From assembly GCA_016290775.1 (NCBI GenBank), contig JAEEVF010000005.1, positions 62,001 to 126,000 on the forward strand: 64,000 nucleotides of DNA, written 5' to 3'. The position numbers and the translations under genes were made by a program. Every line of letters begins with the position of its first letter. Position 1 is the stretch's first letter. This DNA comes from Acetatifactor sp. Lineage in GTDB: Bacteria > Bacillota > Clostridia > Lachnospirales > Lachnospiraceae. Of the stretch, positions 56,537 through 64,000 are shown in pieces. Below the pieces are notes generated by a model that saw nothing but the letters and a program-made list of their open reading frames with translations, searched no databases and was not told where the DNA came from.

Positions 56537-57364
56537 TCAGCACTCGCATCCGAGGATGATGCCGCCCTGCTCGGCGTAATAGCCACAGAGGGCTCTGGCC
56601 GGCACGATCTGAAGATCGATCTCGCCGTAGATCTCGCGGATCTTTTCTGCGATCGTTTTGGCGAGGGGAAGGTTTTCCACGTGGCAGATGCGGATCTTTC
56701 CGCCATGATAGCCACATTCCTTGATCTCTTTGATGAGGCGCTCAAGCACGCTCTTGTCACCGCGGCACTTTGCGATGGGATCGATGGTGCCGGCAGCACT
56801 TGCCGTACCGAGAATGCGGATGCCCATAATGCCGATGGCGGAGGCGATCAGTTTGTTCACTCTGCCGTTCACTGCAAGGTTGTGCAGGGACTGTAATGCA
56901 AAGAAAAGGCGTAGGCTCTTTTGATATTCCACGATCTGCGTTGCCACTTCTTCAAAGGACTTGCCAGCTTCTTTCCACTCTGCGATCTTTTCGATGAGAA
57001 GAACAAGCCCGGGGCCGGTGGAAAGAGAGTCTACCACGCAGATTTTCTTTTCGGGATGCTCCGCAAGGAATTGATCCACTGCGAGGCAGGCGCTTGCATA
57101 GGTGCCGGAAAGACCGCTGGTGATGGTCACGACGTAAATCTCGTCTGCGCCGTCAAAAGCATCCGTCCAGGCCACGGTGGAGGGGCATGCCGTATAGGAG
57201 CGGCCGTGATAGGTTGAAAGGTAATGAAGGGCACCCGTTACGTCCAGATTGGTGTCGTCAACAAAAGTGGCCTCATCCGTGGAGAGGCTCAGCGGAACGG
57301 TTTCAAAGGGAGCGGAAGGGAAATCCTTCAGGTCACAGGAAGAATCAGCTACAATCTTATACAT
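56537..57364 (-). CDS. DegV-family fatty-acid-binding protein
   Basis: Length 275 aa, minus strand. DegV marks: MYKIVADSSCDLKD at the start, TACPSTVAWTDAF, the fatty-acid site ITSGLSGTYASACLA (Ser residues bind the carboxylate), VVDSLSTGPGLVLLIEK, NLAVNGRVNKLIASAIG. Members hold a fatty acid for the FakA kinase in the FakAB system; the partner is not encoded here. The gene diverges from a TetR regulator and its promoter lies next to that gene's operator. Confidence 0.9.
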   Translation of the reverse strand: MYKIVADSSCDLKDFPSAPFETVPLSLSTDEATFVDDTNLDVTGALHYLSTYHGRSYTACPSTVAWTDAFDGADEIYVVTITSGLSGTYASACLAVDQFLAEHPEKKICVVDSLSTGPGLVLLIEKIAEWKEAGKSFEEVATQIVEYQKSLRLFFALQSLHNLAVNGRVNKLIASAIGIMGIRILGTASAAGTIDPIAKCRGDKSVLERLIKEIKECGYHGGKIRICHVENLPLAKTIAEKIREIYGEIDLQIVPARALCGYYAEQGGIILGCEC

Positions 57365-57394
57365 GGTTACTCCTCGATTTTGTTATTACATAGT

Positions 57395-57423
57395 ATTGTA
57401 TACCACGTGACATTGTTTTTCAA
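57395..57423 (-). promoter_or_regulatory. Promoter of degV (minus strand)
   Basis: Read on the minus strand: TTGAAA (complement of 57418-57423), 17-bp spacer, TACAAT (complement of 57395-57400). Confidence 0.68.
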
Positions 57424-57424
57424 G

Positions 57425-57458
57425 TTATATTGTAATATAAGTTCAAGAGTGCTACAAT
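57425..57458 (+). promoter_or_regulatory. Promoter and operator of the TetR gene
   Basis: TTGTAA at 57430-57435 and TACAAT at 57453-57458 are 17 bp apart. A perfect inverted repeat TTATATT-GT-AATATAA (57425-57440) covers the -35 box and lies 2 bp from the degV -35. A bound TetR dimer could control both genes. Confidence 0.68.
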
Positions 57459-57539
57459 AGACAAAAAGGCCGTTTTTGTCTATTTTGAAGTCAAAAATCT
57501 GAAAAATTACACAATTTCAGAGAGAAAAGAGGTAAAATC

Positions 57540-58088
57540 ATGATCATTAGCACAAGCATGAATACCAAGACAAAATTCACAAGGACCTGCATCGGCGAGG
57601 CAATCCTTGCTCTTTTGCAGGATACGGATTTCACGAAGCTGAAGGTCTCAGATATCGTAAAGAAGGCAGGCGTTGCGAGGGCGAGTTTTTACAAGTATTA
57701 TGATTCTCCTTATGCGGCGCTTACGGACTATCTGCAGATCATCATTTCCGAGTATGTGGAGGACAATCAGGGAACGCAGAAAAGGGATACCTACATGGAG
57801 CGAGATCATATTCTGTATTCGCTGGAGTTCTTTGATCAGTATCGCGAGCTCTTTTTGACCTTGGCGGAGCACGGCCTTCACGGGATCATGCTTGAGGGTG
57901 TGAACCAGTTCATGGAAGAGAACGTTAAGACCACGAAGAAGATCTCTGTCTATGAATTATATTCCTACGCCGGCGGTCTTCTGAACACGTTCCTTAAGTG
58001 GGAACAGGAGGGGAAGAAGGACAGCGCCGAGGACGTGGCGGACATGCTCTATGACCTTTATTCCCATTCGATGAGAAAAGACGCTTAG
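57540..58088 (+). CDS. TetR/AcrR-family transcriptional regulator
   Basis: Length 182 aa from ATG at 57540 after AAAAGAGGTAAAATC; a second ATG six codons on is possible. The N-terminal HTH is LKVSDIVKKAGVARASFYKYYDS (residues ~37-59), the standard TetR pattern. The ligand domain (~60-182) is helical with TTKKISVYELYSYAGGLLNTFLKW, typical of the clostridial TetR_C group. Divergent from degV, and 9 bp before the galactosidase gene, which it may also control. Confidence 0.9.
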   Translation: MIISTSMNTKTKFTRTCIGEAILALLQDTDFTKLKVSDIVKKAGVARASFYKYYDSPYAALTDYLQIIISEYVEDNQGTQKRDTYMERDHILYSLEFFDQYRELFLTLAEHGLHGIMLEGVNQFMEENVKTTKKISVYELYSYAGGLLNTFLKWEQEGKKDSAEDVADMLYDLYSHSMRKDA

Positions 58089-58097
58089 GAGGATGAC

Positions 58098-59936
58098 ATG
58101 GGTTTTGAAGATGAAGTGCGCGCATTGATCGAGAAAGGGCCCGGGGAGCTTGCGGACCCTGCATGGCGGTTTGACGCGTTTGAAAACGGTAAGGTGCTTC
58201 ATGGAAAGCGCAAGAACCATTTGCCCGCCATGGGGTGGAACAGCTGGAATGCCTTTGGCAGCGGCAACACGGAGAAGTTGACGAAGGCCATGGCGGACAA
58301 GCTGGTGGAGCTGGGACTGGACAAGCTCGGCTATGTTTACGTGGTATTGGATGACGGTTGCTATCAGCCGTTCCGTAAGGACGGAAGGATCCAGAATGAG
58401 GAAGTGAAATTTCCTTCAGGATTCCGTGCGCTTGCGGATTACTTGCATGATAAAGGCCTAAAGTTTGGCATGTACAATGACATCGGAACGAACCTTTGTG
58501 CCGGCGCGGCCGTGGGTACCTGCGGCCATGAGAAGGTGGATGCGCAGTGCTATGCCGAGTGGGGCGTGGACTTCCTCAAGGTGGACAATTGCTATTATCT
58601 TTGGGACAACGCAACCTTTTCCGATGCGGCAAACGCAAGGTATGTTTATGCGCCGAACGTAAAGGGCATAAGGCTCTCCAAGGGTGCTTTTAGCGTGGAG
58701 CTTTCTGCGGTGAAGGATGGCATTCTTTGGGGCGAGCGCGCAGAGAAGAAGGACACTTACGTGACCTGCCTTGGCACCTTTGACGGCACGGGACCTTTTG
58801 CGTCACCGGTGGGCGCGCGCAGCGGCGAGCTTCGCTTTGCGGTAAATGTGCCTGAGGCTGGAGAATATGACCTTTCGGTGGAATATGCTACCGGAAAGGA
58901 AGAGGGCGTTGGCGCATGGCTTCAGGTGGCCGTGGGCGAGATCGGAAGTGCGGAGCTTTCCTTTGACGGATTTGTGCCCGAGACGGAAAGCCCTGAGAGC
59001 TTTGCTTTTTCGGCACCGATCAGGGTAAGTCTGAAGGCTGGTGAAAACCTGATCCGCATTATGAATCACAGACGCCAGGAAAACACGCTTCATTCCTATG
59101 CGGCAATGCTGGAGGGGTTAAACCTTGCGGCGCCGGAGCGTGACGTGATCCTTTCCATCTGCGAGTGGGGCAAGACGCATCCGCAGAACTGGGGCTATAA
59201 GGTCGGCGATTCCTGGAGGATTTTGAATGACATTACGTTCCAGGTGGGTTCGGACGGCGATGCCGGTCGGGCTTCTTGGGTTTCGGATTATACGACGGGC
59301 GTGACGGCGCAGTACGACAAGGCCGTGATCATGGATGAGTTCGCGGGGCTTGACAAGGGCTGGAACGATCCCGACATGATGATGATCGGCATGAATGGTC
59401 TGACGGAAGTGATGAACAAGACGCACTTTACCATGTGGTCCATGATGAATTCGCCGCTGATGCTGGGCATGGACCTTCGCAACATGGAAAAGGGCGACGC
59501 GCTTTATAACATCGTTTCGAACAAGGCCGTGATCGCTCTGAATCAGGACGCTCTTGGCGTGCAGGCGAAGCGTGTTTACGCGTCGAAGATGACGGATGCA
59601 TACGGCAAGGAGGGCACACGGCCTGACAAGACCTACATTCGTGACAATGACCGCGTGGACATTCTTGCTAAGCCTCTTGCGGACGGGAGCGTTGCGCTTT
59701 CCTTCATCAACTTAAGCCAGGAAGAAAAGGCGGAAGGATATGGAGTCGACAAGGCGACGATCCTGGAATATATCGGCGACAAGATGGTTCGCAGGGATGC
59801 CTTTGAGAAGGCAAGTTCCTACGAAGTGACCGATCTTTGGACCGGAGAGAGCGCTCGGAACGAGAGTGGTAAGTTTGAAGTGAAGGCGCTTGCGGCATGC
59901 GACAATGTGACCGTCAAGGTGACCCCCTATGCATGA
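58098..59936 (+). CDS. GH27 alpha-galactosidase with an inserted carbohydrate-binding-like domain
   Basis: Length 612 aa from ATG at 58098 after TTAGGAGGATGAC. GH27 marks: LPAMGWNSWNAFG, YVVLDDGCYQPF, GLKFGMYNDIGTNLCAG, DFLKVDNCYY with the nucleophile Asp163, and SWRILNDI with the acid/base Asp378, then AGLDKGWNDPDMMMIG. Residues ~175-345, in the middle of the catalytic barrel, are a beta-sandwich resembling CBM6/35 (FAVNVPEAGEYDLSVEYATG, VSLKAGENLIRIMNH). No signal peptide, so imported galactosides such as melibiose would be split inside the cell. The TetR gene precedes it. Confidence 0.92.
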   Translation: MGFEDEVRALIEKGPGELADPAWRFDAFENGKVLHGKRKNHLPAMGWNSWNAFGSGNTEKLTKAMADKLVELGLDKLGYVYVVLDDGCYQPFRKDGRIQNEEVKFPSGFRALADYLHDKGLKFGMYNDIGTNLCAGAAVGTCGHEKVDAQCYAEWGVDFLKVDNCYYLWDNATFSDAANARYVYAPNVKGIRLSKGAFSVELSAVKDGILWGERAEKKDTYVTCLGTFDGTGPFASPVGARSGELRFAVNVPEAGEYDLSVEYATGKEEGVGAWLQVAVGEIGSAELSFDGFVPETESPESFAFSAPIRVSLKAGENLIRIMNHRRQENTLHSYAAMLEGLNLAAPERDVILSICEWGKTHPQNWGYKVGDSWRILNDITFQVGSDGDAGRASWVSDYTTGVTAQYDKAVIMDEFAGLDKGWNDPDMMMIGMNGLTEVMNKTHFTMWSMMNSPLMLGMDLRNMEKGDALYNIVSNKAVIALNQDALGVQAKRVYASKMTDAYGKEGTRPDKTYIRDNDRVDILAKPLADGSVALSFINLSQEEKAEGYGVDKATILEYIGDKMVRRDAFEKASSYEVTDLWTGESARNESGKFEVKALAACDNVTVKVTPYA

Positions 59937-60909
59937 GGCCATCACGATAGGTGAATTTGTCGGACTTTTGTGGGAAGGGCTTACGCAGGGCCATCCTCGA
60001 TCGGCAATGCTTTGGGCCAAGCAAGGCCAGGTGGGTGGCGAGACAGCAACGGACAAGCCGGCGCCGGGATTGGATGCACCGACAAGGGCAGCAGGGGATT
60101 TGGAGCTGCTTGAGATGGCTCGACTTCACGGTTGGGCGGAGCCGCAGGACGTAATGCTTGCAGGCGAGGTGCTCCGCAGAAATGATGCGGCAAGGCTCAT
60201 CCACGAGTTCCTAAAATGCGAGCTTGGAGAGGCAGACGAGGAAAACTGGAACGCCGCCAAAAGCCTCGCAGATCTTTATGATTGTCATGCCTGCGTCCAC
60301 CATGTGGCGCAGGCTTTTTGCAAAGGCATCATGACTGCTAAGGGACAAGCCTTTGGAATACGAGAGGGACAGGTCGTTGGCATGTCCAAGGGACAGGCCT
60401 TTGGCATGCGTGAGCCCGTGACTTATGAAGAGGCAAGAGAGGTCGCAGAGCGCGTATTTCATAAGGAATTGCGGCATGTTCCTGGGCCCCCCCAAGCTGG
60501 CCAGCAGGATTCTTCAAACCTTGACGACCGAGAATTGCAAGCAGAAAATGTGTCCGCCGGAAGTGCCGAGAACGCGACGCAAAATGCAGAGGCGCTCCCC
60601 CGCAGGCTTACTGAACAGGAGGCTGCGGAGTTCCTTGCGGAGCACCCAGATACCTTGCTTGTAGACGTACGTACGCGCGGAGAGTTTGACGCAGGCCACC
60701 CGGACGGTGCCGTGAACATACCGCTCTTAAAACTCCTTGAGGCGCCGCAAACTTTACTAGATAAGTGCGATGTGGCGCAATCCCTTTTGGACAAAGGCGA
60801 TGTACCCATCCTTCTTACTTGCGACGCAGGCTATCGCGCCGAGATCGCAGCAACAAAACTCTTTGAAATGGGACACAGATACGTCTCCTACTACGGATTT
60901 GATGCATGA
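59929..60909 (+). CDS. Rhodanese-domain protein with an N-terminal SLH-like module
   Basis: Length 326 aa; ATG at 59929 overlaps the galactosidase stop by 8 bp. Residues ~75-145 (EVLRRNDAARLIHEFLKCEL, LADLYDCHACVHHVAQAFCK) resemble a degenerate S-layer-homology-like module. A repetitive stretch follows (GQAFGIREGQVVGMSKGQAFGMRE). The C-terminal rhodanese (~225-326) has LLVDVRTRGEFDAGHPDGAVNIP and the active loop LTCDAGYR with catalytic Cys. No signal peptide is seen. Sulfur transfer or a phosphatase-like role is possible. The link with the galactosidase is unclear. Confidence 0.78.
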   Translation: MHEAITIGEFVGLLWEGLTQGHPRSAMLWAKQGQVGGETATDKPAPGLDAPTRAAGDLELLEMARLHGWAEPQDVMLAGEVLRRNDAARLIHEFLKCELGEADEENWNAAKSLADLYDCHACVHHVAQAFCKGIMTAKGQAFGIREGQVVGMSKGQAFGMREPVTYEEAREVAERVFHKELRHVPGPPQAGQQDSSNLDDRELQAENVSAGSAENATQNAEALPRRLTEQEAAEFLAEHPDTLLVDVRTRGEFDAGHPDGAVNIPLLKLLEAPQTLLDKCDVAQSLLDKGDVPILLTCDAGYRAEIAATKLFEMGHRYVSYYGFDA

Positions 60910-60956
60910 TTCTCATCTTTTTTGCATGCCAAGTCTTGTGGGAGACGCTTTTTTTT
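60882..60956 (+). terminator. Possible terminator after the rhodanese gene
   Basis: CGTCTCC (60882-60888, inside the gene) pairs with GGAGACG (60941-60947), followed by CTTTTTTTT. The 52-nt loop contains a smaller GCATG/CATGC stem. Plausible but long-looped. Confidence 0.45.
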
Positions 60957-60964
60957 GATATACT
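60936..60964 (+). promoter_or_regulatory. Promoter of hisC
   Basis: TTGTGG at 60936-60941, 17-bp spacer, TATACT at 60959-60964, overlapping the upstream terminator. The expected start near 60971 places a hairpin at the extreme 5' end of the message. Confidence 0.55.
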
Positions 60965-60972
60965 TATTTTTT

Positions 60973-60999
60973 AGGATTGCGAAGCAATGAGGCAATCCT
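60973..60999 (+). promoter_or_regulatory. 5'-terminal hairpin of the hisC message
   Basis: AGGATTGC (60973-60980) can pair with GCAATCCT (60992-60999), or its ATTGC part with the nearer GCAAT (60984-60988) around a GAA loop. The two pairings exclude each other. Confidence 0.5.
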
Positions 61000-61048
61000 G
61001 AATGGAAAATGTGACAAAACTTGGAAAAAAGAGAGCAGGGTGATCGAA

Positions 61049-62116
61049 GTGAGTGAACAAACATGGGAACAAAACGTCAGGAAATGCGTGCCCTACGTGG
61101 CAGGAGAGCAGCCTGAAAAACAAAGAATGATCAAGCTGAACACAAACGAATGTCCGTACCCTCCGGCGCCGGGCGTAAAGAAGGCTGAGGCAGAGATGAA
61201 CCTCGGGAACCTTCGCCTTTACCCGGATCAGAACGTGACCTCGCTGGTGAATGCTTTGGCGGAATATTATCACGTAAGCCCCAAGCAGGTCTTTGTGGGC
61301 GTGGGTTCGGATGACGTTCTGGCGACTTCGTTTTTGACCTTCTTTAACAGCGACAAGCCCATTCTTTTCCCGGACGTGACCTATTCGTTTTACGACGTTT
61401 GGGCGAACCTTTATCGCATTCCGTTCAAGACCTGCCCTTTGGATGACGACTGGCGCATCAACCCCGAGGATTACAAGCAGCCAAACGGCGGCGTGATCTT
61501 CCCGAATCCCAATGCACCGACGGGCGTGTTTGAGCCCCTTACGAAGGTGGAGGAAATCATCAAGGCAAACCGCGACGTGGTTGTGATCGTGGATGAGGCA
61601 TACGTTGATTTTGGCGGCGAGAGTGCACTTCCCCTGGTGGAGAAATATGACAACCTCCTGGTGGTGCAGACCTTCTCCAAGTCCCGTTCCATGGCCGGCC
61701 TTCGCATCGGTTTTTGCATCGGCAGCGAGAAGCTGATCAAGTACTTGAACGACGTAAAGTTCTCCATCAATTCCTACACCATGAACCGCCCCGCACTGGC
61801 GCTCGGCGTGGAAGCGGTGAAGGATGATGCATATTTCAAGATGGTGACGGGCAAGATCATCGCAACCCGTGAGCGAGTAAAGAAAGAGCTTGCAAAGCTG
61901 GGATTCACCTTCCCGGATTCCAAGACGAATTTCCTTTTTGCTTCGCACAAGACCGTTCCTGCAAAGGAGATTTTTGAAGCCCTTCGCGAAAAGGACATTT
62001 ACGTGCGTCACTGGAACAAGCCGAGGATCGACAATTCCCTTCGCATCACCATTGGCACCGACGAGGAAATGGACGTGCTCATCGCCTTCCTGAAAGAATA
62101 TCTGGCGAACAAATAA
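61049..62116 (+). CDS. hisC: Histidinol-phosphate aminotransferase
   Basis: About 355 aa from GTG at 61049 (SEQTWEQNVRKC) behind AGGGTGA; GTG at 61040 is also possible. PLP class I fold: IKLNTNECPYPPAPGV binds substrate phosphate, VFVGVGSDDVLATSF, FPNPNAPTG, VVIVDEAYVDF and the PLP Lys in TFSKSRSMAGLRIG. It converts imidazole-acetol phosphate to histidinol phosphate in histidine synthesis. It stands outside any his operon here. YVRHWNKPRIDNSLRITIGT near the end is typical of HisC rather than of general aminotransferases. Confidence 0.9.
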   Translation: MSEQTWEQNVRKCVPYVAGEQPEKQRMIKLNTNECPYPPAPGVKKAEAEMNLGNLRLYPDQNVTSLVNALAEYYHVSPKQVFVGVGSDDVLATSFLTFFNSDKPILFPDVTYSFYDVWANLYRIPFKTCPLDDDWRINPEDYKQPNGGVIFPNPNAPTGVFEPLTKVEEIIKANRDVVVIVDEAYVDFGGESALPLVEKYDNLLVVQTFSKSRSMAGLRIGFCIGSEKLIKYLNDVKFSINSYTMNRPALALGVEAVKDDAYFKMVTGKIIATRERVKKELAKLGFTFPDSKTNFLFASHKTVPAKEIFEALREKDIYVRHWNKPRIDNSLRITIGTDEEMDVLIAFLKEYLANK

Positions 62117-62136
62117 ACTAGATTGGAGTTACTTTT

Positions 62137-62625
62137 ATGTCTGAAACGTTATTGCATTATGTCATCGTGTTTTTCATCTCCATGGTGCCGCTCATCGAGC
62201 TTCGCGTGGCCGTGCCCATGGCAATCAATCTGTATCACCTTCCGGTGCTGACGTCTTACGTTGTCTGCATCATCGGCAACATGCTTCCCGTGCCCGTGAT
62301 CTTTTTCTTCGCGAGAAAGGTGCTTGAGTGGGGGAAGGACAAGAAGGTGATCGGAAAGTTCTTTACCTTCTGTCTCGAGAAGGGTCACAAGGGTGGTGCA
62401 AAGCTTCAGGAAAAGACGGGCAGGGGCCTGTACGTGGCACTGTTCTTGTTCGTGGGCATTCCGATCCCTGGAACGGGTGCATGGACGGGAACGCTTGCGG
62501 CGAGCCTGCTTGACATGGACTTCAAAAAAAGCGTCGTGGCCGTGATGCTTGGCGTGGTCCTGGCCGGACTCATCATGGGCGCAGGCGTGACAAGCATTGT
62601 GGAGCTGATCAAACAGATCATTTAA
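62137..62625 (+). CDS. Small multidrug-export-like membrane protein (PF06695)
   Basis: Length 162 aa, ATG at 62137 with TTGGAGTTAC upstream, 20 bp after hisC. Family marks are VPLIELRVAVPMAINLYHLP near the start and FVGIPIPGTGAWTGTLAASLLDM. Five hydrophobic segments. The family name (COG2426, small multidrug export) comes from early assignment; the transported compound is not known. Confidence 0.83.
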   Translation: MSETLLHYVIVFFISMVPLIELRVAVPMAINLYHLPVLTSYVVCIIGNMLPVPVIFFFARKVLEWGKDKKVIGKFFTFCLEKGHKGGAKLQEKTGRGLYVALFLFVGIPIPGTGAWTGTLAASLLDMDFKKSVVAVMLGVVLAGLIMGAGVTSIVELIKQII

Positions 62626-62646
62626 TTTCGGCTCGGGAGGATGTGC

Positions 62647-63477
62647 ATGGCGGAAGCATATACTGATTTTGCGGATGTCTACGATGAACTTATGGATGAC
62701 GTGCCCTACGAGGCGTGGAAGGATCGCATCGCTTGGCTCATTCAGGAATATGGCGTCTCCCAAAGGGTCTCAGGGGAAGAAAAAACGCTGGAAAGCCTTG
62801 AGGACGCACTTGCGTCGGAGCGTGACCTCATCGTGGACCTTGGGTGCGGCACGGGCACGCTGACGGAGCTTCTTGCCAAGGATGGGTTTGACTGCATTGG
62901 CGTGGACAATTCCGAGGCGATGCTGGCTAAGGCCATGGAGAAGAAGGAAGAGAGCGGGAGCGAGATCTTGTACCTTCTGCAGGACATGCGGGAACTTTCG
63001 CTGTACAGCACCGTCGGAACGGTGGTCAGCGTCTGCGATTCGCTGAATTACCTGCTCGAGGAAGAGGAGCTTTTGCAGGTCTTTTCGCTGGTGAACAATT
63101 ACCTTTATCCGCGGGGCTTATTTATCTTTGATTTCAACACGGACTATAAATATCGCGAGGTCATCGGCGATGCCGTGATCGCGGAAAATCGCGAGGACTG
63201 CAGTTTTATCTGGGAGAATTTCTATGATCCCGAAGAAGGGATCAATGAGTATGATCTGACCATGTTTCTTAAGCGAGAGGGCGAGCTTTTCGAGCGCGTG
63301 TCGGAGACCCATTTTCAAAGGGGCTATGAAGCTGCACGGATTGAGGAACTTTTGAAGAAGGCAGGTTTAGAGGTGGTGCTCCTTCGGGATGCGGACACGG
63401 ACGGAGAGGTCACGGAAACCACGGAGCGCGTATATGCCGTGGCAAGGGAGTGCCAAAAGGAGCCCCAAGGCTTGTAA
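62647..63477 (+). CDS. Class I SAM-dependent methyltransferase
   Basis: Length 276 aa. ATG at 62647 is 6 bp behind CGGGAGG, better than ATG at 62641, which abuts it. Motif I is LIVDLGCGTGTLTELLA (residues ~61-77), motif II CIGVDNSEAML, then MRELSL and a GLFIFDFNTDYK strand after motif IV. The start AYTDFADVYDELMDDVPYEAW is typical of a clostridial family of small-molecule methyltransferases, commonly found just before hslO as here. Substrate unknown. Confidence 0.88.
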   Translation: MAEAYTDFADVYDELMDDVPYEAWKDRIAWLIQEYGVSQRVSGEEKTLESLEDALASERDLIVDLGCGTGTLTELLAKDGFDCIGVDNSEAMLAKAMEKKEESGSEILYLLQDMRELSLYSTVGTVVSVCDSLNYLLEEEELLQVFSLVNNYLYPRGLFIFDFNTDYKYREVIGDAVIAENREDCSFIWENFYDPEEGINEYDLTMFLKREGELFERVSETHFQRGYEAARIEELLKKAGLEVVLLRDADTDGEVTETTERVYAVARECQKEPQGL

Positions 63478-63493
63478 GAGGAGAAATAGTAAA

Positions 63494-64000
63494 ATGGCTG
63501 ATTATTTTGTCAGGGCAACGGCGGGCGACGCACAGATCCGCGCCTTTGCCTGCACGACGAGAGATACGGTGGAGGCCGCACGGGCGGCGCATAATTCCAG
63601 CCCCGTGATGACGGCTGCCCTGGGAAGACTTCTTTCCGCGGGCGTCATGATGGGCTCCATGTTAAAGGGTGGCAAGGACCTTCTGACCTTGCAGATCAAG
63701 GGCGACGGACCTGCGCACGGACTGACCGTGACGGCGGATTCCATGGGCCACGTGAAGGGCTATCCCATCGTTCCCGGCGTGATCATTCCCGCAAAGCCAA
63801 GCGGTAAGCTGGATGTTTCCGGCGCCATCGGCTGCGGCACGCTGACGGTCATTAAGGACATGGGCTTAAAGGAGCCTTACTCTGGTCAGGTGCAGCTGCA
63901 GACAGGTGAGATCGCGGAGGACCTGACATATTATTTCGCCGCTTCCGAGCAGGTGCCTTCCTGCGTGGGGCTTGGCGTTCTGATGGAGAAGAACAATACC
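63494..64000 (+). CDS. hslO: Hsp33 redox-regulated chaperone, 3' end outside window
   Basis: ATG at 63494 follows AAGAGGAGAAATAG; the frame runs open to the window end (169 codons seen of about 290 expected). The Hsp33 fold is clear: ADYFVRATAGDAQIRAFACT, SSPVMTAALGRLLSAGVMMG, LTLQIKGDGPAHGLTVTAD, GSGTL-like GCGTLTVIKDMGLKEPYSGQ and the linker GEIAEDLTYYFAASEQVPS. The zinc-binding Cys residues that sense oxidation would lie beyond the edge. It protects proteins under oxidative stress. Sixteen bp separate it from the methyltransferase gene. Confidence 0.93.
   Translation, partial: MADYFVRATAGDAQIRAFACTTRDTVEAARAAHNSSPVMTAALGRLLSAGVMMGSMLKGGKDLLTLQIKGDGPAHGLTVTADSMGHVKGYPIVPGVIIPAKPSGKLDVSGAIGCGTLTVIKDMGLKEPYSGQVQLQTGEIAEDLTYYFAASEQVPSCVGLGVLMEKNNT

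Overview
The window looks like chromosomal DNA of a Gram-positive anaerobe of the Clostridia, most probably Lachnospiraceae. The evidence is strong AGGAGG ribosome sites, frequent GTG and TTG starts, lipoprotein signal peptides and no outer-membrane proteins. The gene set also fits: a YesM/YesN-type two-component system beside a sugar ABC transporter, DegV, an HD-GYP protein, a GH25 lysozyme and a Lachnospiraceae-like HisC. No rRNA, tRNA, complete insertion sequence or Cas gene was seen, and the genus cannot be named.

Layout. (1) 1-3.1 kb: the 3' end of a DUF1998 (DrmB-like) defence gene, four mini-genes, a PARG-type macrodomain protein and a DUF2188 protein. (2) 3.1-16.2 kb: an AT-rich defence island. 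A minus-strand operon encodes a C5 DNA methyltransferase with an added helix-turn-helix, a MORC/MutL-type GHKL ATPase, a Z1-domain helicase-like ATPase and a PD-(D/E)XK protein. This matches the MutL/MORC restriction-modification systems described by Iyer, Abhiman and Aravind. Divergent from it run an HNH nuclease, a protein I do not recognise, a DUF4238 protein and a NERD/zinc-ribbon protein. The island ends in a gene pair of which the second, a membrane protein, is cut and joined to the tail of an AlbA/COG2865-type gene. A compact promoter-terminator unit at 3144-3261 may be a small RNA. (3) 16.2-31.5 kb: mostly singly spaced accessory genes (Fe-S aldo/keto reductase, HAD phosphatase, Nudix hydrolase, two HELTH lipoproteins, GNAT, a PEP-utilising phosphotransferase, a NERD-like/SF1 ATPase, DinB, a tocopherol-cyclase-like protein). 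The gaps are packed with short repeats. Three families (A, B, D) are arrays with a 62-63 bp period in which a heptamer and its reverse complement alternate about every 31 bp. A fourth (C) forms 62-bp near-perfect palindromes.

(4) 31.5-41.9 kb: an anchored GH25 lysozyme, then a sugar-sensing and transport locus. It consists of a sensory binding protein, a histidine kinase and an AraC-type regulator, followed by a transport binding protein, a double ATPase and two permeases. An intrinsic-terminator-like hairpin after the transport binding protein probably sets its excess over the membrane parts. (5) 41.9-53.8 kb: an unusual run of a two-TM channel with RCK domain and an atypical filter, a separate cyclic-nucleotide-binding protein, an unknown protein, a lipase-like (DUF2974) / D-Ala-D-Ala-ligase-like fusion, a vWA protein, an XRE/ImmA-IrrE regulator with palindromes at its start, a tandem AAA+ protein with a structured leader, a lipoprotein and a rhomboid protease. 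(6) 53.8-64 kb: an HD-GYP sensor, DegV divergent from a TetR regulator (operator visible), a GH27 alpha-galactosidase with an inserted beta-domain, a rhodanese fusion, HisC, a PF06695 membrane protein, a methyltransferase and the start of hslO.

Most promising for something undescribed are the 62-63 bp alternating-heptamer arrays, the channel/cNMP/ligase-fusion cluster and the genes on the right side of the defence island.
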